Below are positions 1 through 7,151 of a stretch of DNA of 12,156 nt, piece by piece (position 1 is the stretch's first letter; each line of letters opens with the position of its first letter). Source of the DNA: Acidimicrobiaceae bacterium (lineage in GTDB: Bacteria; Actinomycetota; Acidimicrobiia; Acidimicrobiales; Ilumatobacteraceae); assembly GCA_947487095.1 (NCBI GenBank), contig CANKVI010000022.1:1-12156 (forward strand), given 5' to 3'. The position numbers were made by a program, and so were the translations under genes. The notes beneath the pieces are model-generated. The model saw nothing but the letters and a program-made list of their open reading frames with translations. It had not been told where the DNA came from and ran no database searches.

Positions 1-843
1 GAACTTGCTCATGACGCAAAGATCGGATGTGAGTCTGCAGATCTCACTGTCGATGCTTACGCTCGCTATGTTTCTGCACTGGGAAGGGAATTGATTCCGC
101 TCAGCGGATTGGTGGAAGAACAACGCCGCTCAAAGAGCGAAGCGGAAATTGAGCGCATCGCCTTTGCTGCTCATGCTGCAGACAAAGCTTTGGCTGATGC
201 TCGCGATCTTTTGGTGCGGTCAATGAATGAGCCCATTACTGAGCGAGACGTGCGAGATGAGTTGGAGTATCGGATGCGTCGGTACGGCGCAGACGGGCCG
301 AGTTACGAAACGATTGTGGCCACTGGTGCCAATGCAGCGCGGCCTCATCATCGGCCAACTGATCAACAGTTGACTGAAGGGGATTCGGTGGTGATTGATG
401 TCGGTGGATTAGTTGATGGCTATCACTCTGATATGACCCGAACGTATTTGTTGGGTGAGGTTGATCCGGTGCTGCAGACCATGCTCGATGTTGTGACTGA
501 AGCGCAATCACGCGGAGTTGCCGCCGTTCGCGCAGGAGAATTGCCGAGCGAGATAGATCGCATCGGTCGGACCTTCATTACGGAAGCAGGGTTCGGTACA
601 GAATTCGTGCATGGCACAGGTCATGGCGTAGGCATGAACATTCATGAGTCACCTTGGCTTCGTGCGCAATCCAATGAGCCATTGCGCGATGGAGAGGTGG
701 TGACTGTGGAGCCTGGCGTCTATCGTGTAGGTCTCGGTGGCGTGCGAATTGAGGATTTACTCCTTGTACGCGCAGCCGGAAGTACAACTCTTACCCACAC
801 CCCGAAGGACAGCCTGTGCCTGCAATCTCGACAAACGATCTAA
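1..843 (+). CDS. pepP: Xaa-Pro aminopeptidase / dipeptidase, M24 family (5'-truncated)
   Basis: The reading frame is open from base 1, so the gene begins left of the window; 280 C-terminal residues are visible. It should be a cytosolic metallopeptidase that removes an N-terminal residue preceding proline. The visible part starts at the end of a creatinase-type N-terminal domain, and the linker [14 protein letters not shown] (about residues 37-50 of the fragment) is typical. The pita-bread catalytic domain follows. All five dinuclear metal ligands are visible: Asp133 in VIDVGG, Asp144 in HSDMTRT, His208 in HGTGHG, Glu237 in TVEPGVY and Glu251 in VRIEDLL (fragment numbering). The proline-peptidase feature PHHRP is also present. 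The 3' end overlaps efp by 28 bases, and a peptidase next to efp and nusB is a common bacterial arrangement. Whether it acts on peptides (PepP) or only on dipeptides (PepQ) cannot be decided from sequence alone, so the symbol is provisional. Confidence 0.93.
   Translation, partial: ELAHDAKIGCESADLTVDAYARYVSALGRELIPLSGLVEEQRRSKSEAEIERIAFAAHAADKALADARDLLVRSMNEPITERDVRDELEYRMRRYGADGPSYETIVATGANAARPHHRPTDQQLTEGDSVVIDVGGLVDGYHSDMTRTYLLGEVDPVLQTMLDVVTEAQSRGVAAVRAGELPSEIDRIGRTFITEAGFGTEFVHGTGHGVGMNIHESPWLRAQSNEPLRDGEVVTVEPGVYRVGLGGVRIEDLLLVRAAGSTTLTHTPKDSLCLQSRQTI
804..809 (+). promoter_or_regulatory. efp ribosome binding site inside the peptidase gene
   Basis: GAAGGA lies 6 bases before the GTG at 816 and supports that codon as the efp start, even though it sits inside the upstream coding region. 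Translation of efp is therefore probably coupled to the peptidase gene. Confidence 0.6.
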
Positions 844-1379
844 AGAACGGAATTACCCTCAACCTGGACGGCACCTTGTACACGGTGGTGGAATTCCAGC
901 ACGTGAAGCCTGGTAAGGGTGGTGCATTCGTTCGTTCGAAGTTGCGCAATTTGCGTAGCAACAACATGCTCGAAAAAACGTTCAATGCTGGCGTGAAGGT
1001 GGAGCAGGCAATCCTCGAAAAAAGCGACATGCAGTTCTTGTACAAGGATGGCGAAGAGTATGTGTTCATGGATCAGTCGTCATACGATCAGGTGAACATC
1101 AAGCCTTCTGCGCTTGGTGAAGCTGCTGATTACCTGATTGAAAATGCCGTAGCGATTATTGCAACTTATGAGGGCGAAATCGTGAGTGTTGAAATTCCTG
1201 CTTCGGTGGAATTGGAAATTGCACTTACTGAGCCTGGAATTCAGGGTGACCGTGTGTCAGGTGCTCGTAAGCCTGCAACATTGCAGACAGGAAAAGTTAT
1301 TCAGGTTCCACTGTTCGTCAACATTGGTGACCGCGTCAAAGTCGACACGCGTAGTGGCGACTACATTACGCGCGTTTGA
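816..1379 (+). CDS. efp: Translation elongation factor P (EF-P)
   Basis: EF-P binds between the ribosomal P and E sites and relieves stalling at consecutive prolines. The product has 187 residues, the usual length. Three domains can be followed: an N-terminal KOW-like domain (about 1-65), a first OB domain (about 66-128) and a C-terminal OB domain (about 129-187). The last carries the family signature [14 protein letters not shown]...[16 protein letters not shown]. The loop that reaches the peptidyl-transferase centre reads KPGKGGAF, with Lys34 at its tip, the residue that is modified in other bacteria. Many actinobacterial EF-Ps have PGKGP at this loop, so the glycine after PGKG is a small departure. 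The start is GTG at 816, chosen because of the GAAGGA site and because the protein begins as the family does. nusB follows after 2 bases. Confidence 0.97.
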   Translation: MPAISTNDLKNGITLNLDGTLYTVVEFQHVKPGKGGAFVRSKLRNLRSNNMLEKTFNAGVKVEQAILEKSDMQFLYKDGEEYVFMDQSSYDQVNIKPSALGEAADYLIENAVAIIATYEGEIVSVEIPASVELEIALTEPGIQGDRVSGARKPATLQTGKVIQVPLFVNIGDRVKVDTRSGDYITRV

Positions 1380-1381
1380 CC

Positions 1382-1804
1382 ATGTCAACCGCCCGACCTT
1401 CCCGCTCGGCGGGTAACGATGCTCGCTCCGATGCGCGCGAACGTGCATTGCACTTGCTGTATGAAGCCCATGCCAAGAGTGCATCAGGTACATCAGTAGT
1501 CGAATCGCAAGTATTGGCTGTCGACGATTTGGTGCTCGAAATTGTTACGGGTGTCGATGGTGTTACTGCTAAAGCGGACGAGATCATTGCAGAAAATGCA
1601 ATTGGTTGGACGCTGGCTCGGATGCCAGTGATTGACCTCATTGTGTTACGCATCGCGATTTTTGAATTGATGTCACGTCCAGATGTGCCTACCGCGGTGA
1701 TTTTGAATGAAGCAGTTGAACTTGCTAAGACTTTCTCAACAGATGAGTCAGGGCGTTTCGTGAACGGTATTTTGTCAACAATTGCCAAAAAGGTTCGCCT
1801 ATAA
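1382..1804 (+). CDS. nusB: Transcription antitermination factor NusB
   Basis: NusB is a small all-helical RNA-binding protein that joins NusE (ribosomal protein S10) on boxA RNA in rRNA antitermination complexes. The product has 140 residues from ATG 1382. The N-terminal RSDARERALHLLYEAH (about 16-31) and the C-terminal block NEAVELAKTFSTDESGRFVNGIL match the family closely. So does the middle block GWTLARMPVIDLIVLRIAIFEL. The first 15 residues (STARPSRSAGNDA...) are a basic, probably disordered tail. An in-frame TTG at 1376 would add two residues and overlap the efp stop, but ATG 1382 is preferred. No Shine-Dalgarno sequence is visible before it, so reinitiation after efp termination 2 bases upstream is likely. 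The stop codon TAA (1802-1804) may overlap the start of the next gene. Confidence 0.96.
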   Translation: MSTARPSRSAGNDARSDARERALHLLYEAHAKSASGTSVVESQVLAVDDLVLEIVTGVDGVTAKADEIIAENAIGWTLARMPVIDLIVLRIAIFELMSRPDVPTAVILNEAVELAKTFSTDESGRFVNGILSTIAKKVRL

Positions 1805-1833
1805 AAAGAAGTGTTTCTGCATCCACCGTTGGG

Positions 1834-3213
1834 GTGTGGTGCATGGTGGCGTTGTACGCGCTGTATTTTTCTGTACGTACCGTAGGTGTTCACAACGGTC
1901 TAGGAACTTCGGCGTATGACTTTGGTCTGTATGACCAGGGAATTTGGTTGATGTCTCGCGGTCATTCTCCATTTGTCACATTGATGGGTCGCAATCTTTT
2001 TGGTGATCATTCTTCTTTCGTTCTGGTGTTATTAATTCCGTTGTATTGGATCTTCTCTTCAACGTCGTTGCTGTTTGTTGTTCAGTCGATCGTTGTGGCG
2101 ATTGGTGCGCTTCCGGTGTATTGGTTTTCGCGACAAAGATTACGAAGCGAGCCGCTAGCAGCAGCCATGTCTGGGGTGTACTTGTTGCACCCGTCAATTG
2201 GCTGGACCAACCTAGAAAATTTCCATCCAGATGCCGCGTTAGGGACCCTCGTTGCTTTTGCAATTTGGGCTATGTACGCGGGGAAGTGGCGTTGGTACTG
2301 GGTGGCTGTTGTGTTGGCACTTTCCGTGAAGGAAGACGTTGCTTTTGTCTTGGCACCGCTTGGGATATGGGTTGCATTGAAGGCCGACAAGAAGCGTGGT
2401 CTGATCACCAGCCTGGCTTCTCTTGCGACCATGGCGTTGATGTTCCTTGTGGTGATGCGTGGCTTCACGGGAGTGGCCTTTAGAAATTCATGGCGAATTC
2501 CTTTCGGCGGGCTGGGTGGTTTGCTGAAAACTACGTTCACCAAGCCGACCAAGCTGATCGCGTACTTATGGAGCGAAGATCGTCCTGCATACGTATGGCA
2601 GATGCTCGCACCAGTTGGATTCCTCTTCCTGTACGAGCCAAGTCTTGCGCTCGTCGGCTTTGTCATGCTGGCATCAAACGTTGTCAGTACGTTTTGGTAT
2701 CAGCATCAAATTCACTATCACTATTCCATCATCATTGTTCCGTGCATCGTGATGGGAACGGTGTGGGCACTTGGCAAGTTTTCTCGTCCAGCACGTAGGT
2801 GGGCGAGTGCGTGCATCGTTGTGTCGTCGCTCGTGTGCGGTTATCTCTGGTCGCCAATGCCACTTGCACGAACCACAACCACATCATGGACATCGCAAAT
2901 GCCGCCAGTAGTTGCCGCTCGCGAATCCATCAGTCGTGTGCCAGATGATGCGGTTGTTGCTGCGTATCACTCGCTCACTGCGCACATGGCGCGGAGAGTC
3001 ACCATTTATTCATTCCCGAATCCCTTCACAAGGAACTTGTATGGGCCGGACGTCTTTGCTGGTGGCGACCGACTGCCCGGAGCAGATGCAGTTGAATACG
3101 TGATCTTGCCAGTACGACTGGACGACGAAGCCCAAAAAGTCTGGGACGTCGAGAAAGACCGATTCCGTGTCGTTGACGAAAATGCTTGGTGGGTGGTGTA
3201 CCAGCGCAACTAA
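1834..3213 (+). CDS. DUF2079 family polytopic membrane protein
   Basis: This 459-residue protein resembles DUF2079, a family of integral membrane proteins of unknown function whose fold is thought to resemble GT-C glycosyltransferases. Features seen include the N-terminal motif AYDFGLYDQGIW (28-39), GDHSS (57-61), ENFHPDA (128-134), VKED (165-168) and the histidine-rich HQIHYHYS (291-298). About ten to twelve hydrophobic stretches are visible, roughly at 2-17, 60-75, 79-98, 107-119, 135-149, 154-182, 190-208, 255-285, 297-314 and 323-338. A soluble C-terminal domain (about 345-459) contains SRVPDDAVVAAYHSLTAHMARR and FPNPF. The start is uncertain: GTG 1834 is the first standard start, but it gives a first helix beginning at residue 2 and has no spaced ribosome site. 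ATG 1843 or a non-standard ATA at 1801 are alternatives. The gene sits between nusB and the pyr operon with no obvious functional link. Membrane glycosyl transfer is only a guess. Confidence 0.85.
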   Translation: MWCMVALYALYFSVRTVGVHNGLGTSAYDFGLYDQGIWLMSRGHSPFVTLMGRNLFGDHSSFVLVLLIPLYWIFSSTSLLFVVQSIVVAIGALPVYWFSRQRLRSEPLAAAMSGVYLLHPSIGWTNLENFHPDAALGTLVAFAIWAMYAGKWRWYWVAVVLALSVKEDVAFVLAPLGIWVALKADKKRGLITSLASLATMALMFLVVMRGFTGVAFRNSWRIPFGGLGGLLKTTFTKPTKLIAYLWSEDRPAYVWQMLAPVGFLFLYEPSLALVGFVMLASNVVSTFWYQHQIHYHYSIIIVPCIVMGTVWALGKFSRPARRWASACIVVSSLVCGYLWSPMPLARTTTTSWTSQMPPVVAARESISRVPDDAVVAAYHSLTAHMARRVTIYSFPNPFTRNLYGPDVFAGGDRLPGADAVEYVILPVRLDDEAQKVWDVEKDRFRVVDENAWWVVYQRN

Positions 3214-3227
3214 TTTCGCTTCTTAGA

Positions 3228-3255
3228 TTGCTGCTTCTCTTATTACTGCTATGGT
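3228..3255 (+). promoter_or_regulatory. Putative pyr operon promoter
   Basis: TTGCTG (3228-3233) and TATGGT (3250-3255) form a weak -35/-10 pair with a 16-base spacer in the only sizeable gap before the operon. Initiation would be near 3262, leaving a leader of about 40 bases that contains the whole PyrR-type hairpin. Both boxes are imperfect, so the exact position is tentative. The rest of the 3214-3302 gap shows no convincing terminator for the upstream gene. Confidence 0.35.
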
Positions 3256-3269
3256 GAAGGCGTCGTTAA

Positions 3270-3289
3270 TTGAACCCCGTGAGGTTCAA
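3270..3289 (+). promoter_or_regulatory. PyrR-binding RNA hairpin in the pyrR leader
   Basis: The arms TTGAACC (3270-3276) and GGTTCAA (3283-3289) are perfect inverted repeats around the loop CCGTGA. The segment 3273-3286 reads AACCCCGTGAGGTT in DNA and fits the known PyrR binding-loop consensus ARUCCNGNGAGGYU at every position but one (C for U at position 3, the bulged base). The hairpin ends 3 bases before the ribosome site of pyrR and is not followed by a U-run. This fits translational repression by UMP-bound PyrR, as described for mycobacteria, better than Bacillus-style attenuation. PyrR is encoded immediately downstream. Confidence 0.8.
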
Positions 3290-3291
3290 AC

Positions 3292-3298
3292 GAGAGGG
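3292..3298 (+). promoter_or_regulatory. pyrR ribosome binding site
   Basis: GAGAGGG contains GAGG 5 bases before ATG 3303 and fixes that codon as the pyrR start. Its position directly next to the PyrR-type hairpin means that bound PyrR could block ribosome entry. Confidence 0.65.
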
Positions 3299-3302
3299 AT
3301 AG

Positions 3303-3845
3303 ATGAATCAGGTACCAAATCGCGCGTCAGGTAAGGCCGTCATGTCTGGCCCCGACGTCAGTAGGGCAATCAGTCGCATTGCTCACGAAATTGTCGAACG
3401 CAATCACGGTGCCCACAATGTTGTGCTTGTTGGCTTGCAACGCGGTGGGACGTGGATTGCAGATGTGCTTGCAGAGCGAATCGCGCAGATTGAACCCAAC
3501 CTTGTCGTTCCGAATGGATCGCTTGATGTTTCAATGCACCGCGACGACATTGGGTTACGTCCAATTGTTCCTGGGGCAATTAGCAACATTCCGTTTGATA
3601 TCAATGGTGCCGTTGTGGTGCTGGTTGACGATGTGTTGTACACAGGTCGCACCGTGCGTGCGGCACTTGAGGGACTGAACAATTTCGGTCGACCTCAAGC
3701 TGTGCAACTTGCAGTGATTGTGGATCGTGGGCACCGTGAGCTGCCTATTCGCCCCGACTTTGTAGGCAAAAACATTCCAACTCAAGCAACCGACGAAGTT
3801 GAGGTTTCTGCAGACGGTGTGATGATTACGGCGGTGGGGTCGTGA
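3303..3845 (+). CDS. pyrR: Bifunctional pyr operon regulator / uracil phosphoribosyltransferase PyrR
   Basis: PyrR binds a conserved hairpin in pyr mRNA when UMP is abundant and lowers expression of the operon. Many homologues also make UMP from uracil and PRPP. The product has 180 residues, typical for the family. The type I phosphoribosyltransferase PRPP loop [19 protein letters not shown] lies at 104-122. Other PyrR hallmarks are [13 protein letters not shown] (24-36), [17 protein letters not shown] (44-60), MHRDDIG (78-84) and [20 protein letters not shown] (141-160). ATG 3303 has a good ribosome site. An internal ATG (residue 14) is closer to the start of many homologues but has no such site. 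The gene is first in the operon, and its TGA overlaps the GTG of pyrB in a GTGA junction. Autoregulation through the leader hairpin is expected. Confidence 0.96.
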   Translation: MNQVPNRASGKAVMSGPDVSRAISRIAHEIVERNHGAHNVVLVGLQRGGTWIADVLAERIAQIEPNLVVPNGSLDVSMHRDDIGLRPIVPGAISNIPFDINGAVVVLVDDVLYTGRTVRAALEGLNNFGRPQAVQLAVIVDRGHRELPIRPDFVGKNIPTQATDEVEVSADGVMITAVGS

Positions 3846-4792
3846 AGCACTTTCGGTCAATTGACGAACTTGGCAAAGAGGGTTTACTCAGGTTGCTTGA
3901 CAGCACCGACCAAATGGCCGAGATCAATCGTCGCCCCATACCTAAAGTCCCGGCTTTGCGTGGCAAGACCGTGGTCAGTTTGTTCTTTGAGGATTCAACG
4001 CGTACCCGTTTGAGTTTTGAAACAGCAGCCAAGCGGTTGTCGGCAGAGACAATGACCTTCAGTGTCTCTACGAGCAGTGTGAACAAGGGTGAAAGCCTGC
4101 GTGACACAATCGAGACCATCACTGACATGGGCGTGCACGCCTTTGTTGTTCGCCACAAGTCGGCTGGAGTTCCATGGCAAATTGCGCAGTGGACAAATGC
4201 CTCCATCATCAATGCGGGCGATGGTGCTCATCAGCATCCAACTCAAGCGCTCGTGGATTGTTACACAGTTCGTGAGGCTATTGGTCGTCAATCATTTGAT
4301 GGGTTAAACGTCACCATTGTTGGCGACATTAAACACAGCAGAGTTGCACGCAGCAATATTGCCGCATTCACCATGCTTGGTGCGCAGGTCACACTCGTTG
4401 CACCGCCAACACTGATGCCTGCCCATACCGATCAGTGGCCAGTTCGTGTGTCGCACTCGTTGGACGAAGTGCTTGCATCGACAGACGTGTTGTATATGTT
4501 GCGCTTGCAAAGTGAGCGCATGGACCAAGGACTGATTCCCAACCTCGGTGAATATGGAAACCGTTTTGGGCTAACTGACGTGCGCGCGCAGAGGTTGCAA
4601 TCGTCGGCGGTAGTGATGCATCCAGGTCCGATGAACCGAGGTGTCGAAATGCACGTTGATCCTGCTGACTTGCCGAACTCACTGATCCATAAGCAGGTCG
4701 CCAATGGTGTGTCTGTTCGCATGGCAGTGCTCTTTGATGTTCTAGCGCGAGGTGCTGAAGTGAATTCGTTGAAGGAAGAGGTTGTGGCATGA
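3842..4792 (+). CDS. pyrB: Aspartate carbamoyltransferase catalytic subunit
   Basis: The enzyme joins carbamoyl phosphate and aspartate to give carbamoyl aspartate, the committed step of pyrimidine synthesis, in the cytosol. The product is 316 residues, normal for a catalytic chain. Carbamoyl-phosphate contacts are visible: FFEDSTRTR (48-56, with Ser52-Thr53-Arg54-Thr55), Lys82 in NKGES, Arg104 and His132-Pro-Thr-Gln in AHQHPTQA. Aspartate-side residues include Arg170 in HSRVARSN, Arg221 and Gln223 in MLRLQSER, and the HPGPMNRG loop (260-267). No pyrI regulatory subunit gene accompanies it, so UMP control through PyrR and CarB is more likely than CTP control of this enzyme. The start is GTG 3842, overlapping the pyrR stop by 4 bases with GGTGGGG just upstream. 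The 3' end overlaps pyrC by 4 bases. Confidence 0.97.
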   Translation: MKHFRSIDELGKEGLLRLLDSTDQMAEINRRPIPKVPALRGKTVVSLFFEDSTRTRLSFETAAKRLSAETMTFSVSTSSVNKGESLRDTIETITDMGVHAFVVRHKSAGVPWQIAQWTNASIINAGDGAHQHPTQALVDCYTVREAIGRQSFDGLNVTIVGDIKHSRVARSNIAAFTMLGAQVTLVAPPTLMPAHTDQWPVRVSHSLDEVLASTDVLYMLRLQSERMDQGLIPNLGEYGNRFGLTDVRAQRLQSSAVVMHPGPMNRGVEMHVDPADLPNSLIHKQVANGVSVRMAVLFDVLARGAEVNSLKEEVVA

Positions 4793-6072
4793 GCGTGATC
4801 ATTTCGGGAGCAACGGTGTTGACAGAAAGTGGCGAGCAGCGACTTGACGTACGAATTGATAAAGGGGTGATCTCAGATTTGTCTGTGTCTATTGCGTCGT
4901 CTGGCGATGATGTTGTTTTGAGTGCGCAAGGATGCCACGTGTTGCCTGGGTTCGTCGATCTGCATACGCATTTGCGCGAACCAGGCAAAGAAGATTCTGA
5001 AACTATTGAAACTGGGAGTCGCGCTGGCGCGAAGGGTGGGTACACCGCACTTGTCGCAATGCCGAATACCACTCCCGCACAAGACTCCATTCCCATCATT
5101 GAATTTGTTCGCGCGCAGGGACGCAGAGCTGGATTAGTTGAAGTGGTTCCCAGTGGTTGCATCACTGTTGGTCGAGCGGGTGTTGCACTTGCACCATTGG
5201 CCGACTTGGCTCGCAACGGAGTGAAGATTTTCACTGATGATGGCTCTGGAGTGCAAGACCCAGCCATCATGCGTCGCGCAATGGAGTACTCGCGCGAATT
5301 GGGAATCACGCTCGCCCAACACTGCGAGGTGTCAGCGCTTACTGCTGGGGCAGTGATGAACGAATGTTCATGCTCGAGTGAAATGGGTGTTCCAGGTTGG
5401 CCAGCACTCGCCGAAGAACTCATGGTGCATCGCGATATCGAACTAGCCAAACTCACTGGTGCGCGTATTCACTTTTTGCATCTATCAACTGCGGGGAGCG
5501 TGCACTTGGTGCGCGAAGCTAAGAAGGCGGGACTACCAATCACGGCGGAAGTCACGCCTCATCATCTCTCGCTGACTGAAGAATTGCTGAGATCATTTGA
5601 CTCCACATTTAAGGTGAATCCGCCGTTACGTTCGGCTGCAGACATCGAAGCCCTAAAGGAAGGTTTGCTGGACGGCACAATCGACGCTGTTGCAACCGAT
5701 CATGCTCCGCATGTGAAGCGAGACAAAGAGTTGCCGCTAGATCAAGCGCCACCCGGAATGCTCGGGCTTGAAACGGCACTCGGCGTTGTGCTTTCCACTG
5801 TGCCGATGTCGGCTACACAACTGGCCACCGTCATGTCCACCAATCCCGCACGAATTGCAGGCCTGTCAGATCGTCACGGAATGCTTGCTGCAGTCGGCAG
5901 ACCTGCCAACCTGTGTGTCGTGGATCTTGGCGCACAATGGAGTGTTGACCCACAGCAACTAGCCAGCAAGAGTACGAATACTCCCTTTGTAGGACGCACA
6001 CTTCGTGGCAAAGTAAGGCACACGATTTTTGAAGGGGTAGTAGTGGTGAATGAAGGTGTGGCGCAGCGATGA
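4789..6072 (+). CDS. pyrC: Dihydroorotase (type I)
   Basis: This amidohydrolase cyclises carbamoyl aspartate to dihydroorotate using zinc. The product has 427 residues, the usual size of the long bacterial type I form. The DLHTHLREPG motif (57-66) supplies metal ligands His59 and His61 and the substrate arginine Arg63. FTDDG (148-152) supplies Asp151, a ligand in this type. His178 (AQHCE), His231 (FLHLS) and Asp304 (ATDHAPH) complete the site, and VNPPLR (276-281) is the substrate loop. Catalytic residues all appear intact, so this is not a non-catalytic PyrC-like homologue. GAAGGAAGAG ends 8 bases before ATG 4789, which overlaps the pyrB stop in an ATGA junction. The 3' end makes the same kind of junction with carA. 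Confidence 0.97.
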   Translation: MSVIISGATVLTESGEQRLDVRIDKGVISDLSVSIASSGDDVVLSAQGCHVLPGFVDLHTHLREPGKEDSETIETGSRAGAKGGYTALVAMPNTTPAQDSIPIIEFVRAQGRRAGLVEVVPSGCITVGRAGVALAPLADLARNGVKIFTDDGSGVQDPAIMRRAMEYSRELGITLAQHCEVSALTAGAVMNECSCSSEMGVPGWPALAEELMVHRDIELAKLTGARIHFLHLSTAGSVHLVREAKKAGLPITAEVTPHHLSLTEELLRSFDSTFKVNPPLRSAADIEALKEGLLDGTIDAVATDHAPHVKRDKELPLDQAPPGMLGLETALGVVLSTVPMSATQLATVMSTNPARIAGLSDRHGMLAAVGRPANLCVVDLGAQWSVDPQQLASKSTNTPFVGRTLRGKVRHTIFEGVVVVNEGVAQR

Positions 6073-7151
6073 GCATTCGTGAGGGTCAATTGGTGCTGCG
6101 TGACGGTTCGGTTTTTGAAGGCGAACTCATCGGTGCGGTAAGTGCGGGTGGATTGTCAAGTGGTGAAGTGGTGTTTCATACTGGACTCACCGGTTACCAG
6201 GAGGTCATTTCTGATCCTTCCTATGCGGGTCAGATCATCACGTTTACGACGCCGCACATTGGCAACTACGGAACGACGCCTCTTGATAATGAGGCGACGA
6301 AGGTGCATGCTCGTGGTGTCATCGTTCGTGAAGAGGCTCGTCGCGAAAGTAATTGGCGAAGCAATCTTTCATTGAATTCCTACCTAGCAAAAATGGGTGT
6401 AAGTGGAATCGCCGGTATTGATACACGTCGACTTACTCGCATTTTGCGCGACACGGGCGCAATGCCAGGTGCATTCGGTTCAGCAGATCACGCCACGCTG
6501 TTGGCGGCAGCAGGTAGTGAAGTGGGGACTACTGGAGTGCAGTTGGTCGAACAGGTGACAACGAAGTCTGCCTATGTTGTTGGTTCTGGCCATTACAAAG
6601 TGGTTGCGTACGACTTTGGAATTAAGTCAACAATTCTTCGCTGCCTCAGCGACATCGCCACCGTAACTGTGGTGCCTGCCTCAACAAGTGCAGATGAAGT
6701 CCGCGCATTGTCACCTCATGGGGTGTTTCTTTCGAATGGACCGGGAGATCCTGAGGCTGTTGTCGGTGCTCCTGAACATATTCGTTCGCTAGTGGATGGA
6801 GGCATGCCAGTGTTTGGCATTTGTCTTGGGCACCAACTCTTGACGCTGGCTCTCGGAGGAACCACATTCAAACTTCCATTCGGCCATCATGGCGCAAATC
6901 ATCCTGTTCGCAATTTGCGCACTGGCAGTGTCGAGATCACCAGCCAAAACCACAACTTCTGTGTAGATGCAGATTCATTAAGCGGAATTGCCGACATTAC
7001 GCACACCAACTTGAATGACCTCACCAATGAAGGCATGTCAGTGCGTGATTCACGTGCATTCAGCGTGCAATATCACCCAGAAGCCGGACCCGGTCCGCAT
7101 GATTCGCGGTATCTCTTTAATGAGTTTCGTCAACTGCTGGAGGCGAAATAA
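6069..7151 (+). CDS. carA: Carbamoyl phosphate synthetase small (glutaminase) subunit
   Basis: The subunit hydrolyses glutamine and passes ammonia through a tunnel to CarB for carbamoyl phosphate synthesis. It has 360 residues, within the family range. The N-terminal CarA-specific domain (about 1-150) contains [24 protein letters not shown]. The class I glutamine amidotransferase domain (about 175-355) has the nucleophile Cys252 in GICLGHQL, the oxyanion loop SNGPGDP (222-228), [10 protein letters not shown] (271-280), and catalytic His336 and Glu338 in QYHPEA. All triad residues are present. Start ATG 6069 overlaps the pyrC stop by 4 bases, and the stop TAA shares one base with the carB ATG. 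The product serves pyrimidine synthesis and, presumably, arginine synthesis as well. Confidence 0.98.
   Translation: MSIREGQLVLRDGSVFEGELIGAVSAGGLSSGEVVFHTGLTGYQEVISDPSYAGQIITFTTPHIGNYGTTPLDNEATKVHARGVIVREEARRESNWRSNLSLNSYLAKMGVSGIAGIDTRRLTRILRDTGAMPGAFGSADHATLLAAAGSEVGTTGVQLVEQVTTKSAYVVGSGHYKVVAYDFGIKSTILRCLSDIATVTVVPASTSADEVRALSPHGVFLSNGPGDPEAVVGAPEHIRSLVDGGMPVFGICLGHQLLTLALGGTTFKLPFGHHGANHPVRNLRTGSVEITSQNHNFCVDADSLSGIADITHTNLNDLTNEGMSVRDSRAFSVQYHPEAGPGPHDSRYLFNEFRQLLEAK
7139..7143 (+). promoter_or_regulatory. carB ribosome binding site within carA
   Basis: GGAGG lies 7 bases before the ATG at 7151 and is the strongest Shine-Dalgarno match in the window. It supports the TAATG junction as the carB start. 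Confidence 0.7.

Noticed and set aside
1376..1381. TTG at 1376 as the nusB start
   Set aside because: It only adds two residues, overlaps the efp stop and has no ribosome site; ATG 1382 is the stronger codon.
1366..1893. Antisense open frame (175 codons) across nusB and the start of the DUF2079 gene
   Set aside because: No recognisable motif or plausible ribosome site was noticed; it mirrors conserved NusB coding sequence.
3270..3289. Hairpin read as an intrinsic terminator for the DUF2079 gene
   Set aside because: The stem is short and AT-rich at its base and no U-run follows; the match to the PyrR consensus is a much better explanation.
3251..3334. Possible 27-codon upstream ORF overlapping the pyrR start in another frame
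   Set aside because: It has no ribosome site, its ATG overlaps the proposed -10 box, and the stretch is better explained by the PyrR hairpin and the pyrR ribosome site.
4389..5456. Long antisense open frame (355 codons) across pyrB and pyrC
   Set aside because: It lies wholly opposite two well-conserved genes, and its translation is Ser/Thr/Ala/Pro-rich with no recognisable domain, as expected of a shadow frame from biased codon use.
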